Shown: one piece after another, positions 12,874 to 24,622 of the stretch
Numbering within the stretch: the stretch's first letter is position 1
Layout: every line of letters begins with the position of its first letter
Notes under the pieces: model-generated
Seen by the model: the letters and a program-made list of their open reading frames with translations, nothing else
Told to the model about the DNA's origin: nothing
Database searches by the model: none
Translations under genes and position numbers: made by a program
Source of the DNA: Basidiobolus meristosporus CBS 931.73
Taxonomy: Eukaryota; Basidiobolomycota; Basidiobolomycetes; Basidiobolales; Basidiobolaceae
DNA: 64,000 bases
Direction of reading: 5' to 3'
Assembly: GCA_002104905.1 (NCBI GenBank)
Contig: MCFE01000433.1
Span: forward strand, 1-64,000

Positions 12874-14587
12874 CGCGCCATCCACAACCCCATCTGTTGA
12901 GTGATTAGAGTGATTGCCAGGGCTGTATTCTGTATTGTACGAATCAACGATGCCTCGCCTGTATTCGCCGGAGGCTTCGCTTGAATGCTACTATACTTCA
13001 TTGTGATTAAACCTTTGTTTGGCACCCCCAGTACGTGCAGCCATCTCCGGCCTCCCTTGATGTCCAGGCCATTTCAGTCATATCTTCTACCATTTTTCAT
13101 ATGACAAGTTAGGAACGCATTATCCTGCAAACCCTTCCTCTCTAGTAGTCATTTCCGACCATGTGTTTGTGACTTGAGGGCGACACAAATTCGAGAGTCC
13201 GGCTGGCTGCGAGTGAAAAGTCTAATCGTGCGGAAGGGTGAAGAGATCAATTGGATACTCATTTCTAAATACAGAACAAGTCAACCCGAAGATCCTGATA
13301 GCACCATCGCTTTGCCGAACAATCTACCCACCCCATTGGAGGCTCACCCGGTAGAATAGATGTTACTCAAGCAACGATGGGATCTCCTGTGCAAGAGAAG
13401 CATGTCCATCGACCAACCGCGACTGACAGTTGCACCACAGTCACAAACAAGGCCTCTTTGTGGCATCTACAGGATCAGCAGGATGTATAGATGCAACCCC
13501 ACCAAATTGCATTCCTAAACCGAATTAATGGTAGCTTCAAGCTGGCTGCACTGATGAGACAGAGGTGTGTCATGGATCCCCCGTTCTGGAGGTATAACCG
13601 TAGCAGGTTACGATTAGCGATGCACACGTACTTTCGAGTCTCACATTGGAGTGCAGCACCGCGCATAGCAGGTTCGCTCTCCTAAGACCGGTTGATTAAT
13701 TGATGTAACAAACATGATGCCTCAGCCTCAACAGATCCAAAACCTGAGGAATCCATTGGATACACGATTGTATCCGGGGATCCCAGGAACGCTCACCGTT
13801 ATCTTCAGCCTGCCATAAGCATGAGCAACGATTGGCATAGGGTAGATTGCAGTGAGCCTTCACATGGACGAGAGCCAGGTTGCAGACAATGACAGAGTCC
13901 AGATACTCGTGCATGACCAACGTAAGAGCCGAAACACCGCTGCATGTGCGGTGCAGTGAAGCCTCGCAAGCAATGCATCCCCATACTAATAGTCACATTG
14001 CTCGATCAGATGGGAATCTTCTTGGTTGTGTCATGTGGATCTGAAGACTGCGCGCTAATCTCGATGCATGCAGAACATAGCCATTCATTTGTATCATGAT
14101 ATATTAAGTGCCATGTTACGCACCCAATGTATTCTACCAAAGCCCCTTATCTAATCTGACAAATGCTCATGAGGCCATCAGTATTTACGTAAGCCAGCTG
14201 CATTCCCTACTCAGTCCTGGCCGTGAATGCAACAGTTGGAATATCGGCTCCAACAGCGATCCCCAGTTTGGGCCATCTCTTGCCTAGATCGATTTCTCTC
14301 TGGCTACTCGCCAAGAATCACCATTATCCGATCTGCAGCAGCTATGAAAAGGAAAATCACTGCATCTTACTAAAATGGGCGGTCGGCGACGATCAAGGTA
14401 GAGGCTCAGTGGAGGACTCTGGCCATGGTCGCTCAGGATGGGTGAATATTAAAGCAACTGGCGATGTTTATTCAGCAAAGTGGCCGTGTATTGGCCAGGA
14501 CCTCCGATGAGCATCCAATGATTAGACCACCCAAACGGATACGATATTAGGTGGAAAACAGTGATTAATTCTCGTAGAAAGAGGCTT
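12874..14587. other. Intergenic region
   Basis: No gene recognised. Overlapping short frames on both strands (for example 13174-13359 and 13475-13685) have no motif and no matching splice sites. Base composition resembles the neighbouring genes and not the repeat block. Confidence 0.45.
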
Positions 14588-15223
14588 CTAGTGATTAAGG
14601 ATGGTGTGAATATCCATAAGAGACCTGCTCTTTTGGCATGGGGAGGCAGAACAAAATGAAGGGAGCGACATGTCCACAAATGGTCGAAATATATACGTGG
14701 GCGGCATGTTCAGTGAACTGTATCCGCTGGGCTCCGGGGTGCCTGGCGTGGAGGAATCGCTGTCAGTGGCTGTGCTACCTGTACTTTCAAGCCCAACGGA
14801 AGTTTCACCTGCTACGCTTGGCGATGGGGTATTAATTACAAAAGATGGACTACAGCTAGGGTGTGTGGTAATGCGCGTACGCATTGAGGGGTAAGGGGAG
14901 AGAGGGCTGGTCTTTTCGGCTCTGAAAACCGTGGATTTTCGATTCCGTTTCTTCTCATGAACTTTGGCATGGCGAGATTGCTCGTCAGACCGGGAAAATT
15001 CACGTAGACAGCCAGGAAATGTGCACTTGTATGGCTTCTCCCCTGTATGGGTGCGAACATGCCTTTTCAGGTGTTCCGATCGGTTAAAGCGCTTGTAACA
15101 GACATGGCAGATGTGTTTGCGAGCTAGTACGTGGGTATCTCTTGCGCTGGGAATTTCAGGCGTTTCGAAGGTCTGTGGGTGCACGCGAAAGATAAATTGT
15201 TGGTCTTTACATATGTTCTTCAT
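14588..15223 (-). CDS. Two-finger C2H2 zinc-finger protein, Mig1/CreA/KLF-like
   Basis: Probable DNA-binding regulator of 211 residues, single exon. Finger 1 (about residues 39-60) is [21 protein letters not shown] and finger 2 is CTFPGC...[12 protein letters not shown], joined by the classic TGEKPYK linker. Helix contacts RSEHLKR and RSDEQSR resemble Mig1/CreA and KLF/EGR proteins, which read GC-rich boxes; that binding preference is inference. A basic patch (KKRNRKS) follows finger 2. The tail is rich in Ser, Thr and Pro ([20 protein letters not shown]), as in regulatory domains. The ATG at 15223 lies about 110 bases from a TATA box. The target pathway cannot be told from sequence. Confidence 0.8.
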   Translation of the reverse strand: MKNICKDQQFIFRVHPQTFETPEIPSARDTHVLARKHICHVCYKRFNRSEHLKRHVRTHTGEKPYKCTFPGCLREFSRSDEQSRHAKVHEKKRNRKSTVFRAEKTSPLSPYPSMRTRITTHPSCSPSFVINTPSPSVAGETSVGLESTGSTATDSDSSTPGTPEPSGYSSLNMPPTYIFRPFVDMSLPSFCSASPCQKSRSLMDIHTILNH

Positions 15224-15330
15224 GTTACTACAGCAAAGTTCGTTGCCAGATTGCAGGGATTGGATAGGCTGCGGAAGTACTATAATGGATGTATGCCGGA
15301 ATACAACTCGATGCTGGGAGGCTTCTGCTT

Positions 15331-15338
15331 CTTATATA
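15331..15338 (-). promoter_or_regulatory. TATA box of the zinc-finger gene
   Basis: TATATAAG on the minus strand about 110 bases upstream of the ATG at 15223, the same octamer as upstream of the RNF213-like gene. Confidence 0.5.
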
Positions 15339-18300
15339 ACTCTTAAGGGCGTGTAGTCATGTACCTTAAATAGAAGTAAGCTCTCTCCAATCCGATTTTT
15401 TTGTACTGAAACTAATAGGTTGCCACTGAAATTAACCGGCAGAAGGGTGTTGGAGGATCAAAAGCCAGATCTCAGCAGGTATTAACTCTGCTCGTGGTCA
15501 CTTGACTAACCTCCAATTGCAGTGGCATATTGTCGCGATGGATCTCTGCCACACCAGCTGAATCTTGCGGTTATCAATTTGACACACAAAAGAGATTAAC
15601 CACTGATCGTGTGCACCTATTGTCTCCTGGAGACCCGTTTAGTGCTGATGCGTTTATTGGCTTACTTTGCTCCGACGAATGTTACAAGCAAACTCCAATG
15701 GGGCCATGTATGAGATAAGTGATGGAACAGCAGGGTAACCCTGGTCCACGCCCGAGTCCGAGTCAGCCGCGTCAATCCATCGAGAGCTATTATGCTACCC
15801 ATCAGCCTTGCCACCAATTACACTGTTTGAAGCTGGACATATAGTCGGCCACATTGGCATGAGCACTCGCTTCCGCCGCCAGAAAATGGAAAGCCCAACA
15901 CGAAGGTGACCCTAAAGTTGGCAGATTCAAGTCCGAATCAGAGGCGAATTTCTCCTTGATTCGCCTCCATACTGGTTTATGCGGAATAGCTTGCACTCTT
16001 TAGATGGTTATTATGGGCCTCTATGGAGGATTCCAAACTACAATCCAACTCATCTGTAAGTGATACATCTCTAATTAATTTACCCCACATTATATGCTCG
16101 AATTCGTTGGCTGGCCATCGCCATCGCCATGTCTCGTTTTTGGATTATGTAAGAGAACACAACAGGCCTCGATTGAGATAAACCCCTTGAAAATCAAGGA
16201 GATACCAATAGATGACATAATACCGACATGGGAGGATTCGTCACGGGTAGCTGAGGCATCTTTCGATAAGAATGAGAATGCCTACTGCAATAGATCTGGT
16301 GTACGCTTCTTGCCGCATATCCTCAACAAACGTATCATAGATCTGGCGTACCTGGGAAAAGGAAGCATACTATCTCCTCTACATGGCTAGCATTGCATCT
16401 GTATATCTCTGCCTTGGCTCTGTCAAGTCCGGCAATCGATTATTAAGTACATCCTCGATAGCGGGCTGGTATATCAATTCCGGACTGATGTGGAAATCTG
16501 TGCAAATGTTGTCAATATACGGTCAACGCTGTGGATGATTGAGGAACATTAAATTCAATATACCATCCCCTCGATTGATAGGCTTGGCGGCTGGTACTTG
16601 CTTCCTTACCCAATAAATACCTGAGTGGCTCCCCACAATGGCAATAATTACTCTACAACACTTGTCAGCCTTAATCGCTCATTTGTGTCAAGTATCCACT
16701 GTGTCTCTTCATCATGTGAGCTCAAGTGAGGGTCAAGTAGGTTGGGTTTGAGATTGGAAGCACAAAGAGCTGATATCCAACAAGATGCGATTTGGCTCCA
16801 AGCTGGTTGTGGCTTGCGTGATCTTTCTCGTAGCATATTAAGTAACTGGGATGAAGGCCTCGCCAATAAAGTGCCTTCTTACCAAAATGAAACTTCGTAC
16901 GAGTCATCTACAGGTCAAATCGTAGTGTCACTGTTTGTTTCGACGTCACCTCTACAGGTAACTCTCGAGTGGGAAGTATAGTTAGAGTAGCCATTCGTCC
17001 AGTTCGCACATGGTTGTCGAACCAACCTCAGGTCAGGGGCCGCTCTCAATATTACCCATCCTCCAATTGAAGGCATCACGTATTTGTCGTACACATACAC
17101 ACTACAAGATGCATTGCTTGGACTACCCATTGCTAGCCCAAGATATAGTAAGCATTCACTAGAGGGACAATATTGCGTAATTGCACTCGAATAATCCGAA
17201 ACCGGTACTGCGTGGTATTGTGGGAACTAGCCCTGTGGCCATTACTGATGAGGTGTATTGCAAAGTGCAGACTAATAAACCATAGAGACAAACAAAATAA
17301 GCACTGACTAAAGGGAATTGATCCTGGCGGAAGGCAGCACTCTAGAGGTGGAAGCATATTACCTGCACATGGCTAAATTGATGAACTAAAGATCAAATTG
17401 GAGTTCGTCAAAAGTTACGCGAGACGCACTATCGGTGTGCGCAGACGCCCTGACGAATCATGGTATCGCAGTATCCCGTGTTTCGCCTTCAGAATGTTGG
17501 TGAGCAATAAACTGGTTACGGCTTGCAGTAGGGTGTAGCTCAAGGCTTGTTATTGATTTCACAGATACGAGTAGTAAGAATATCGAAGGTATGGCAGATT
17601 AAGAGGATCTTAGGGGACTGTGTGGGATGGTACTGATGACTTCATAGCTCAATTGGCCGCTAACGCATTATTGGTAATTATTGAGGGCTTCTTCAGATCG
17701 GTATCATATTTTGACGCATCAAACGATTGACCCAACCCTCCATTTGCACCCCTGATTTTGACGATGGTGAATAGGGAGCGCACCTGGGGTTTTACACATT
17801 CGCCTTCACTGAGGTGAGGTCAAATGAGGCTCTCGGATGATAGCAGTGCATTAATATTTGACACTAGTACAGTTTCTAGTCTAACTGTGCTTCCCAGTTA
17901 ATATAGGTTTTACGGAGGTGGACCAAATCATCACCTACTACGAGACTATATAGCCTTCTCATTGGCCAAATCTTTCCTTATAAATTATAATACACCAGCG
18001 TGTTTGCTATGAATTATTTTAGATTCACACAAATCCTGACAGTTGATTTGCCACTTGGTTATAAACCTTATCTAGGATCATATTCTTGATATGGGTGGAG
18101 TTTACCTTACTCCCATCGAGATGTACCGGCAATGGGTAGAAATCAAATAGTGCGTAGAGCTAACGCTTGATTGATCGTAGATCTTTCATTGGCTGACTTC
18201 GATTGATCTTCAATTTGGCCATAAATCTCGTGGGTGTCAATCTAACAATCCATCAGTACTTGAGTGCTAGCGGTATGAAGTATGCATCACTGGAGTCCCA

Positions 18301-18970
18301 GAGGTTCCATACGTACAATAGGACTTCGCGGGAAGGATTATTATGGAGTATTAGAGATCGTTTGAACATCTGCTCCTCACTAGCATGACTTTGTGTGCAG
18401 GCTAATCGTCGATACTCAATCCCTGGTGGTTTTATCTGGGTGGCAGGATCTTGCCCCGAGCTCTAAGCATTGAACCTTTACACTAATGGTGGCATTTATA
18501 TTGGCATTTAGGCTTCATAAAATGGGGAAGCTACTCAAATACTTAAAGGGCATTCATTTATGCTAGTATAGCTGAATGTTTTGGTGTGCAGCCAATAGGA
18601 CAAACACTCACTAGAAACCATGCGCCCGCATTTATTGAAAGAACCTCAATGCTCAAGGCTTCTATAGAAGTGGCCATATCGAAATCATCTACTTCCAGGC
18701 CTTAAAACGGCCATGATTCAGCCGATTGCTATACATTGGTGATGTCGCACTCTGGCGGTTACCTGGTGACGTTCGAAGACACAATCTAGCTTGTGGCTTA
18801 AGAAGCATACCGCGCTTGTATCGATGTTCCCCCATCGAGAAATCCCAGGTTGAGCCTGTCTCTTGAAAACAACAATATTTATTCATAGCTCTGAAATATT
18901 TAACGATTACATAAATCATTTACAGCACATCGATTATACGGCAATCGGTGTATTTGGTGACCTTGCCGGA
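15339..18970. other. Gene-poor 3.6-kb region
   Basis: No gene recognised. Frames such as 16094-16390 (+), 18203-18388 (+) and 18689-18919 (-) lack family motifs, coherent splice sites or paralogues in the window. The region contains ordinary CpG, unlike the repeats to the right. It could hold decayed genes or long regulatory DNA. Confidence 0.4.
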
Positions 18971-19279
18971 CTACTTCCTTGGAATGCTATCCCAGATGTT
19001 AACCTTGCTCTCTGCCAAGTCTGGGTTGAGGTCTTGCTTGCCAAGTAAAGTGACGAATGCTTTGTCCATGTCAGTGAAGTGCTGGACATTGATGACCTCG
19101 GAGGTTGATTCGGGAGAAACGACCTTTCTGATTGGCCGAATCTTGACAACGTTGGAGGTGGAAGCGTCCATTGGTGGCATGCTTGGGATGTCAAAGCTAC
19201 GCAATGCAGAGGTAGAGAAGAGTCGAGGTACCAAGGAGGATCTCTTCAATTGGTATGTTACGGAAGTTAGGCTTTTCAT
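18971..19279 (-). CDS. Small protein with mitochondrial presequence, function unknown
   Basis: Single exon, ATG at 19279, 102 residues. The N-terminus (MKSLTSVTYQLKRSSLVPRL then FSTSALRS) is basic, hydroxylated and free of acidic residues, and contains an R-x-F-S-T-S motif typical of matrix-processing sites. The mature part carries acidic and basic residues with an HFTDMDKAFVTLLGKQDLNP stretch. A TATA box lies about 45 bases upstream. I do not recognise the family; a small subunit or assembly factor of a mitochondrial complex is possible but unproven. Confidence 0.6.
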   Translation of the reverse strand: MKSLTSVTYQLKRSSLVPRLFSTSALRSFDIPSMPPMDASTSNVVKIRPIRKVVSPESTSEVINVQHFTDMDKAFVTLLGKQDLNPDLAESKVNIWDSIPRK

Positions 19280-19320
19280 GACTAATTTAGGTTTGTGGTC
19301 TTCGGCACCCAAAAGCAATC

Positions 19321-19328
19321 TTTATATA
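19321..19328 (-). promoter_or_regulatory. TATA box of the small mitochondrial-protein gene
   Basis: TATATAAA on the minus strand about 45 bases upstream of the ATG at 19279. It is the main non-coding support for that gene and for its ATG. Confidence 0.45.
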
Positions 19329-20214
19329 TTCTCTGGTTGTCACCTGAAGAGCTACTGACATCGCTTCATTCTGAAAGCCCCCACTCCCCAAAAATTCGCA
19401 TTGGATGATGCGCGAGGCACTGGCAGCGGTTTCAGCCAGCTGGTGGTCTTAGAAACAAACATACGTCTAGTCTTTGGTCAGTTGACCATCATCCATGATC
19501 ACTCACCACCAACACCATTACCTCGTCAGCATCGAGATACCCGTGCGTCAGGTTAAATATGGCTTTTCTTTTTGCTTGGGGCAGACTGTAGCTACCTCAC
19601 TGGTCAGCATCCCCCTCCCGTGCTAGATTGAAACCATCAGGTGTCAGTTTTAAGATCATACTTTACCCAGGTTGCCTCAGCAGAAGGATTTGGCATCACA
19701 GGCATAATGGTCCCAATTCCTCGCTGAGGATCGTAATTCGTCCAATCCTGAGGAAGCATTCTGGATGGCTGCATGCCGTGAACGTATCGCTGATCGCAAA
19801 ATGCACCGGAGTGCTACAAAACGATAGTTTACTTGGCCCATGTTGGCGAGGATTTCATGGGAATGCTGAAGAGTGATGCGGGCTCGGGGCGGTTCTAGCC
19901 ATTTGCGTGACAAGTGGTTCGACGAATCTTATTGCGAAGGTCATTTCAAGTGTGCCTCTGGTAATCAAGACGCTCGACAATCCGCTAATTTGATGAGACA
20001 TCTCGAGCCGCTTTCTCGTGTGCTTAGCTCGATAACCCCAAATTGGATCCGAGACTACGATACGCCACTGACCACCCAACTGCTATTGGTATCTTGAATT
20101 GCATGCTTAAGAATTTGCTAGATCAAACGTCACAGAGCATAGATCTCACGAAAATAGTGGCATTGGTAATCACCAGGTCAGACCAGTGTAAATGCCTGCC
20201 GAAGAAAACCCTGA
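19329..20214. other. Intergenic region
   Basis: No gene recognised. Overlapping short frames on both strands between 19628 and 20097 have no motif or splice support. Confidence 0.4.
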
Positions 20215-20961
20215 ATGCCGTATCCTAGCCAGTCCTCCACTCCCCAGCTTCAGAGGAACACAACAGCGATCTCCAGAAATACCCCATTCCACAAAGCCCC
20301 ACATTATTGTACAAAAATCCCTGCCCTTTCCAAAGCTATGCATCTCCCCGAAGCCAAAGTGTTGACACAGTGTGTACCGCATTTTGGACAGGGAAAAGGT
20401 AGGTCTTCAGGTGAATCACAAATCCTAAACAAAGAGCCACCGCGCCCATATTGCTCAGGATCATGAGGCCATCTAGCATCACATTGTTTGGCACTTGATA
20501 TATACTCAACAGTCAAAGAATGTGACCATCCCCACCACCTCCAAGGGGGGTCATTTCCCCGAACACAACCGGCACTCCACAAACTCGCATTCACCCACGG
20601 CCCTAACAGCTGCGTGACCTCCGATTTCTATCGCTTCGGAAGTCTTAGGTATTGTGTTGGTGGGCAAGATGATTGTTCCATTCTTTCGTGGTGGGGTGTG
20701 ACTGAGCTGAGAGACCTCGAGCGTCAGTTAGTCGGTGTCGAGGTGCCTCCTGGACAGAGATGCCTATCAATCTATGGGGCTACCTCCATCGCATATGAAG
20801 CAGATTATCAACCCTACCTCGCTACTTTCGAACCCGCCAATTTCCATATCAAGCCGCACTCCAAATGGGTATCAGTAATAGGCACACATTTGTGGGACGG
20901 GCCATCTCTCACATCTACAACAGGCACCGAAATCCTGTGGTTGCACACCGAACGATGTTAA
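20215..20961 (+). CDS. Hypothetical two-exon protein
   Basis: The frame 20513-20961 has no internal Met, so it should be a downstream exon. An ATG frame at 20215-20398 ends at a GTAGGT donor. Joining it across 20399-20512 (114 bp, acceptor CTCAACAG) keeps the frame and gives 210 residues. The C-terminal part (VEVPPGQRCLSIYG ... HSKWVSVIGTHLWDG) faintly recalls a beta/gamma-crystallin-type repeat, but I would not claim it. There is no signal peptide or membrane span. It could equally be a chance frame. Confidence 0.3.
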
Positions 20962-22161
20962 GGCAAAGGCATGGGAAAATTCTCTAAACTAACTCGAATG
21001 CATGCCGCATCCAACGAAACACACACATACTCACACCTCATATATATATGTATACATTGCGTAAGATAGAGGCTGGCAATGCAGGATTGCCAGTAGAACT
21101 CCACTACTGTGACTAATTTGTTCCACCTCGATTCTCACATGGTTTCTGGACGGGTGATCCTTTTAGTCATCGAACCACCAATAAACATCAAGATATTGGA
21201 TCTTTGATGTTTCAATGCTGCAAGGGTTTGAGCTGAATCAGCGTTAACAACAGGGTCTGTTCCTTCCCAGCAGCTGCTTACTTGTAATATTCAACACTTC
21301 GCCTTGATCAGCCCGCTTCAAATGGGATCTTTTTGTAAGACCAGCCAGTTGGCAACCTGCCGACTCAATTCAGCCTGCCTTTTCTGGGCTAAAACCATCC
21401 TAGGTAGCCGGCATGTCGCTGTGCTTGTATTGTCCCTCACAAAGCAACAATGGTGTGAGGCGGGTAAGCTCAATCACCTAATAGGCGCACAACTTCAATC
21501 TTGTCGACAGATGGTGCGCATCTTGTGCAAGTATCAACAACTAGTTTGGCCTTGTGGCGAATGGGGCCAGTTAGCGGTCGAGATTTATATGCTTGGGCGG
21601 GTCATTGCAGAAATAGAGCATTGCCTGATGACATGGGCCGAGACACCTCTGTGGTGAAGATATCAGAGTTCAAATCACAACAATGGAACCCAATCCGAAT
21701 TAGCATTATTAATGGTGCTGAGGAATTTCATGTGCTATATGTCAGCATCGTGATTTTCGGCCAATCATCAGCTGATTTGCATGTTACACGCCAGCTTTTG
21801 TGAAATAGTGGGTTTTTAATTGTTGAGACGAATTCATATGATCATCTAGGTTTGCTCAAAAGGGAGACTTCAGCAGAGCCAGATGGGAAGAATTTCATGT
21901 AAGTTTGCATTGAATTTGGGCTAGTACGATTGTGATGAGAATCTGAAACCATTCTTGACCAGACGATTTCGGAATTTGATGGAATCATCAGTTAGGTTAT
22001 TCTACATCCGAAGGCTAGGATTCCTCCTGGTGTGCCTTTAAAAAGCGTTTGCTCGTGAAACTGGCCCCTTTACGAAAGACAACCGAGTCCCGATTTTCCA
22101 GTTGTGCTTCGAACTAGAGCTAGACAACCGCGCTTTGTACCCACGTTAAATACAAACCGAT
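20962..22161. other. Intergenic region
   Basis: No gene recognised. Contains an AT repeat (TATATATATG near 21041). The overlapping plus frames at 21304-21657 and 21501-21803 have no motifs. Confidence 0.4.
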
Positions 22162-22911
22162 ATGAAGGTAGTAGGGCTGACTGGTGGTGTTGCTTCAGGT
22201 AACATGCGGCTACTTAGAGCAGCCCTTTGATCTCCACTAAACTTTCTCGACAGGCAAGAAAACGGTGGCGAAACTGATTGCACAGGAAGGGTATCCGGTG
22301 CTAGATATAGATAGCCTGCTCAGCCTAGGCCCCTCAATTTCTTCGAAAAGTGGGTCGCTATATACCCTGCTCCTGAGTCTAATTGGATGGATAAAACCAA
22401 AAGCCCAAGTGCAACAGGACAAAACACCGAGCCCCAGCGAATCGCGTCGCATTCTTTTGAAATGGGTGCTGTGGAAATACATCACGGGCTACCGCATGGT
22501 TTTTGTGAAGTCCCGATTCCTCTACGAGCTGGGCTTGGCACGGTTCGTGAGTGCCGTGATAATGGTGTATTGGTAAGTGGATTTAGCAACGTCCCCGTCG
22601 TATGGTAGGAAAGCTAATCTCTTCGTCATAGCACAAAGCAGGTCATGATTCAGCGGCTCATGGAGCGTGACGGGTGCCACGAGAACCTCGCGGTCCTACG
22701 GGCGGAGCCAAATGGCTGGATGGAGAAAAAGCGCCAAATGGCGGACTACGTGATTCACAACTCCGACTCTTTTCGGAACACGGAAAGCCAGGTGCTGCTC
22801 GTTCTGGACAAGCTGCGGCCTACCTGGAGATCCTCTATCATCTCGTTGCTTTTACCCTCCTTGGTTACCATCTCATGTCTAGGCTTCTGGATAAAGCATC
22901 GTTCACAGTAG
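22162..22911 (+). CDS. Divergent dephospho-CoA kinase-like protein with C-terminal TM
   Basis: Resembles dephospho-CoA kinase (CoaE/Cab5, animal DCAKD), which phosphorylates dephospho-CoA in the last step of CoA synthesis. Exons 22162-22198, 22254-22572 and 22632-22911 give 211 residues. MKVVGLTGGVASG is the family's start. The next exon gives KKTVAKLI, so the P-loop reads GxxxxGKK and not GK[S/T]. LDIDSL matches the DAD motif. A short Ser/Pro-rich stretch (SPSESRR) replaces the usual segment between DAD and the LLxxxxxGY region. YELGL, VYC, RLMERDG, EKKRQMADYVIHNS and a C-terminal hydrophobic span (SIISLLLPSLVTISCLGFWI) follow family order. The frame is intact. The changed P-loop and lost segment make activity doubtful. 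Confidence 0.7.
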
Positions 22912-24622
22912 CGGATTGGCTCCTCGCTTAGTGACAACTTGCGTATGTATGTATCTAGCTGAGGCAAACTTGTTTTTTCTGTATAAAGTTTTTCAACATC
23001 ATATCGTGGATCGAATTTCTTTTTATCAGTGTTGATTGGAAAGAAACCATCAGTTATTTGGTGCACGGTAGGGCTGCGTGCAGTAGGTTACGTCGGTTGA
23101 TTGACGAAACAGAGAGGCATTCTAACACCATGGGCACGGTTTCGCTCATGGCGGCCTAGGGAAGGCAACTGCTTGGATTCAAAGTGGAAATGGAATACTG
23201 GATGGTGTAAAGGAGTTTATTCGTCTCCGTATATTTAGTATAGGATCCCACGGTGAGCAAGGGGAATGCTGCTTATTTACCACTCCATTGGGCTGATGTT
23301 GCCGTGGCTCTAGACCACCAAGACATGGATCGAGGAGATGATCCAGTGCATGCAGTGTCAGTAGAATGGACGGTGTGTATGTGCAAGGCGGACGATACTT
23401 AAATTTCATAACACTGCAACCGAATTTATCCCAACCCTGGATGTGGTCAGAAAGGGACTACAGGCACTGTGTGCAGGAAATTGTGGGAGTCCTGCATCGT
23501 TGCCGTTGCTGCTGCCGTGATTGTGACCAGAGGGAGTGAGCAAGGTGTCTTGGTGAGGGTCACAGTTACGTCGAGTTCTGATTGTAGGTCCAAGCGACTT
23601 GGTCCACTAGAGACTTGATATTACATTTCAAAACCATTGAACCGCCATCATCGCGTATTCTGGGTGCTGATCATTGTGTAGCCCTGATGATCTCAGTTGC
23701 CAGGGAAGCTTGGTGGTGGCGTTGAGTAGATCAGCAAGAATCAAGGAACGTTTCCAATTTTTCTACTCATCGTCAGGGCAATGGTTACCCAGTAGAGGAT
23801 TCATTTACGATCACTTGGGAAACAGTCACACATGTGTTACAAATTTTGCTAAACAAACACTCCGCAGATCTTGTCACGAAGATGCAGCCAAGGAATTTTC
23901 CCCACTTTTCACGAAGTCGAATAGCCCAGCCAGAGGAGCCACACAGTGATGTTGCGCGTAGCAACAATACGAGACAAGATAGGCACCAAGCAAGCAACAG
24001 CCTGGCGCGGTGATATACAATGCACTATGGATCGCGTTGGGTGCTAGTGATTTCATCATGATGGCAAGCTTTGGATGAATGATTGCCAAGCGGATTCAGG
24101 GCCTCCGATGCGATTGGCCTGGCTTGTTGATATAACTATAAATATGTTTTGCCATCGGAAACGGAGCATTACAAAAGCCCAAGAAGGACGCAACAATCAA
24201 CACTTGCTATCCGTAGGTTGGACCAGCTTGTTTAGTCCAGATTCTTGTTGACTAATCGGTAGGGCTGATATCCTGCAGTTCGACGCATCCACTTCGTCTC
24301 CTGTTATTTACTCAAAGGTAATCTTCCCCGCTTATTTTGATTCCTCCCACATAGTGCATATCGTCAGGTTATTTCCTAATCAAATCCCAGTTTAATCCCC
24401 TCGTCGATAGTGGATTTAGGAATTCAGTCGAGCGGATACTTAACTCGCAGCCGGCCCCTCACATCTGTGTTTTTGCTGTTTCCGAGTTTACTTGCCACTT
24501 CTCTGTGGTGATCCCTTTCGTTTGACTCTTCTGACTTTCCCTACTCCATTTCTAGTATTGGACGTCACGCAAGGTGACCTACAGACTCAGACGGTCGGCA
24601 ATTTACAGTAGCGTCCTTAGAA
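22912..24622. other. Intergenic region
   Basis: No gene recognised. Frames at 22755-23066 (-), 23179-23409 (-) and 23674-23949 (+) start with non-ATG codons or overlap the kinase exon in antisense. A TATAAATA at about 24137 has no gene right behind it. Confidence 0.4.

Noticed and set aside
16094-16390. 98-codon plus-strand frame
   Set aside because: Starts with a valid ATG but has no family features and lies in a gene desert.
18934-19358. Frames on both strands overlapping the small mitochondrial gene
   Set aside because: Only the 18971-19279 minus frame has a TATA box and a presequence; the others are shadows.
22755-23066. Minus-strand frame beside the CoA kinase gene
   Set aside because: Begins with GTG, overlaps the kinase exon in antisense and has no motif.
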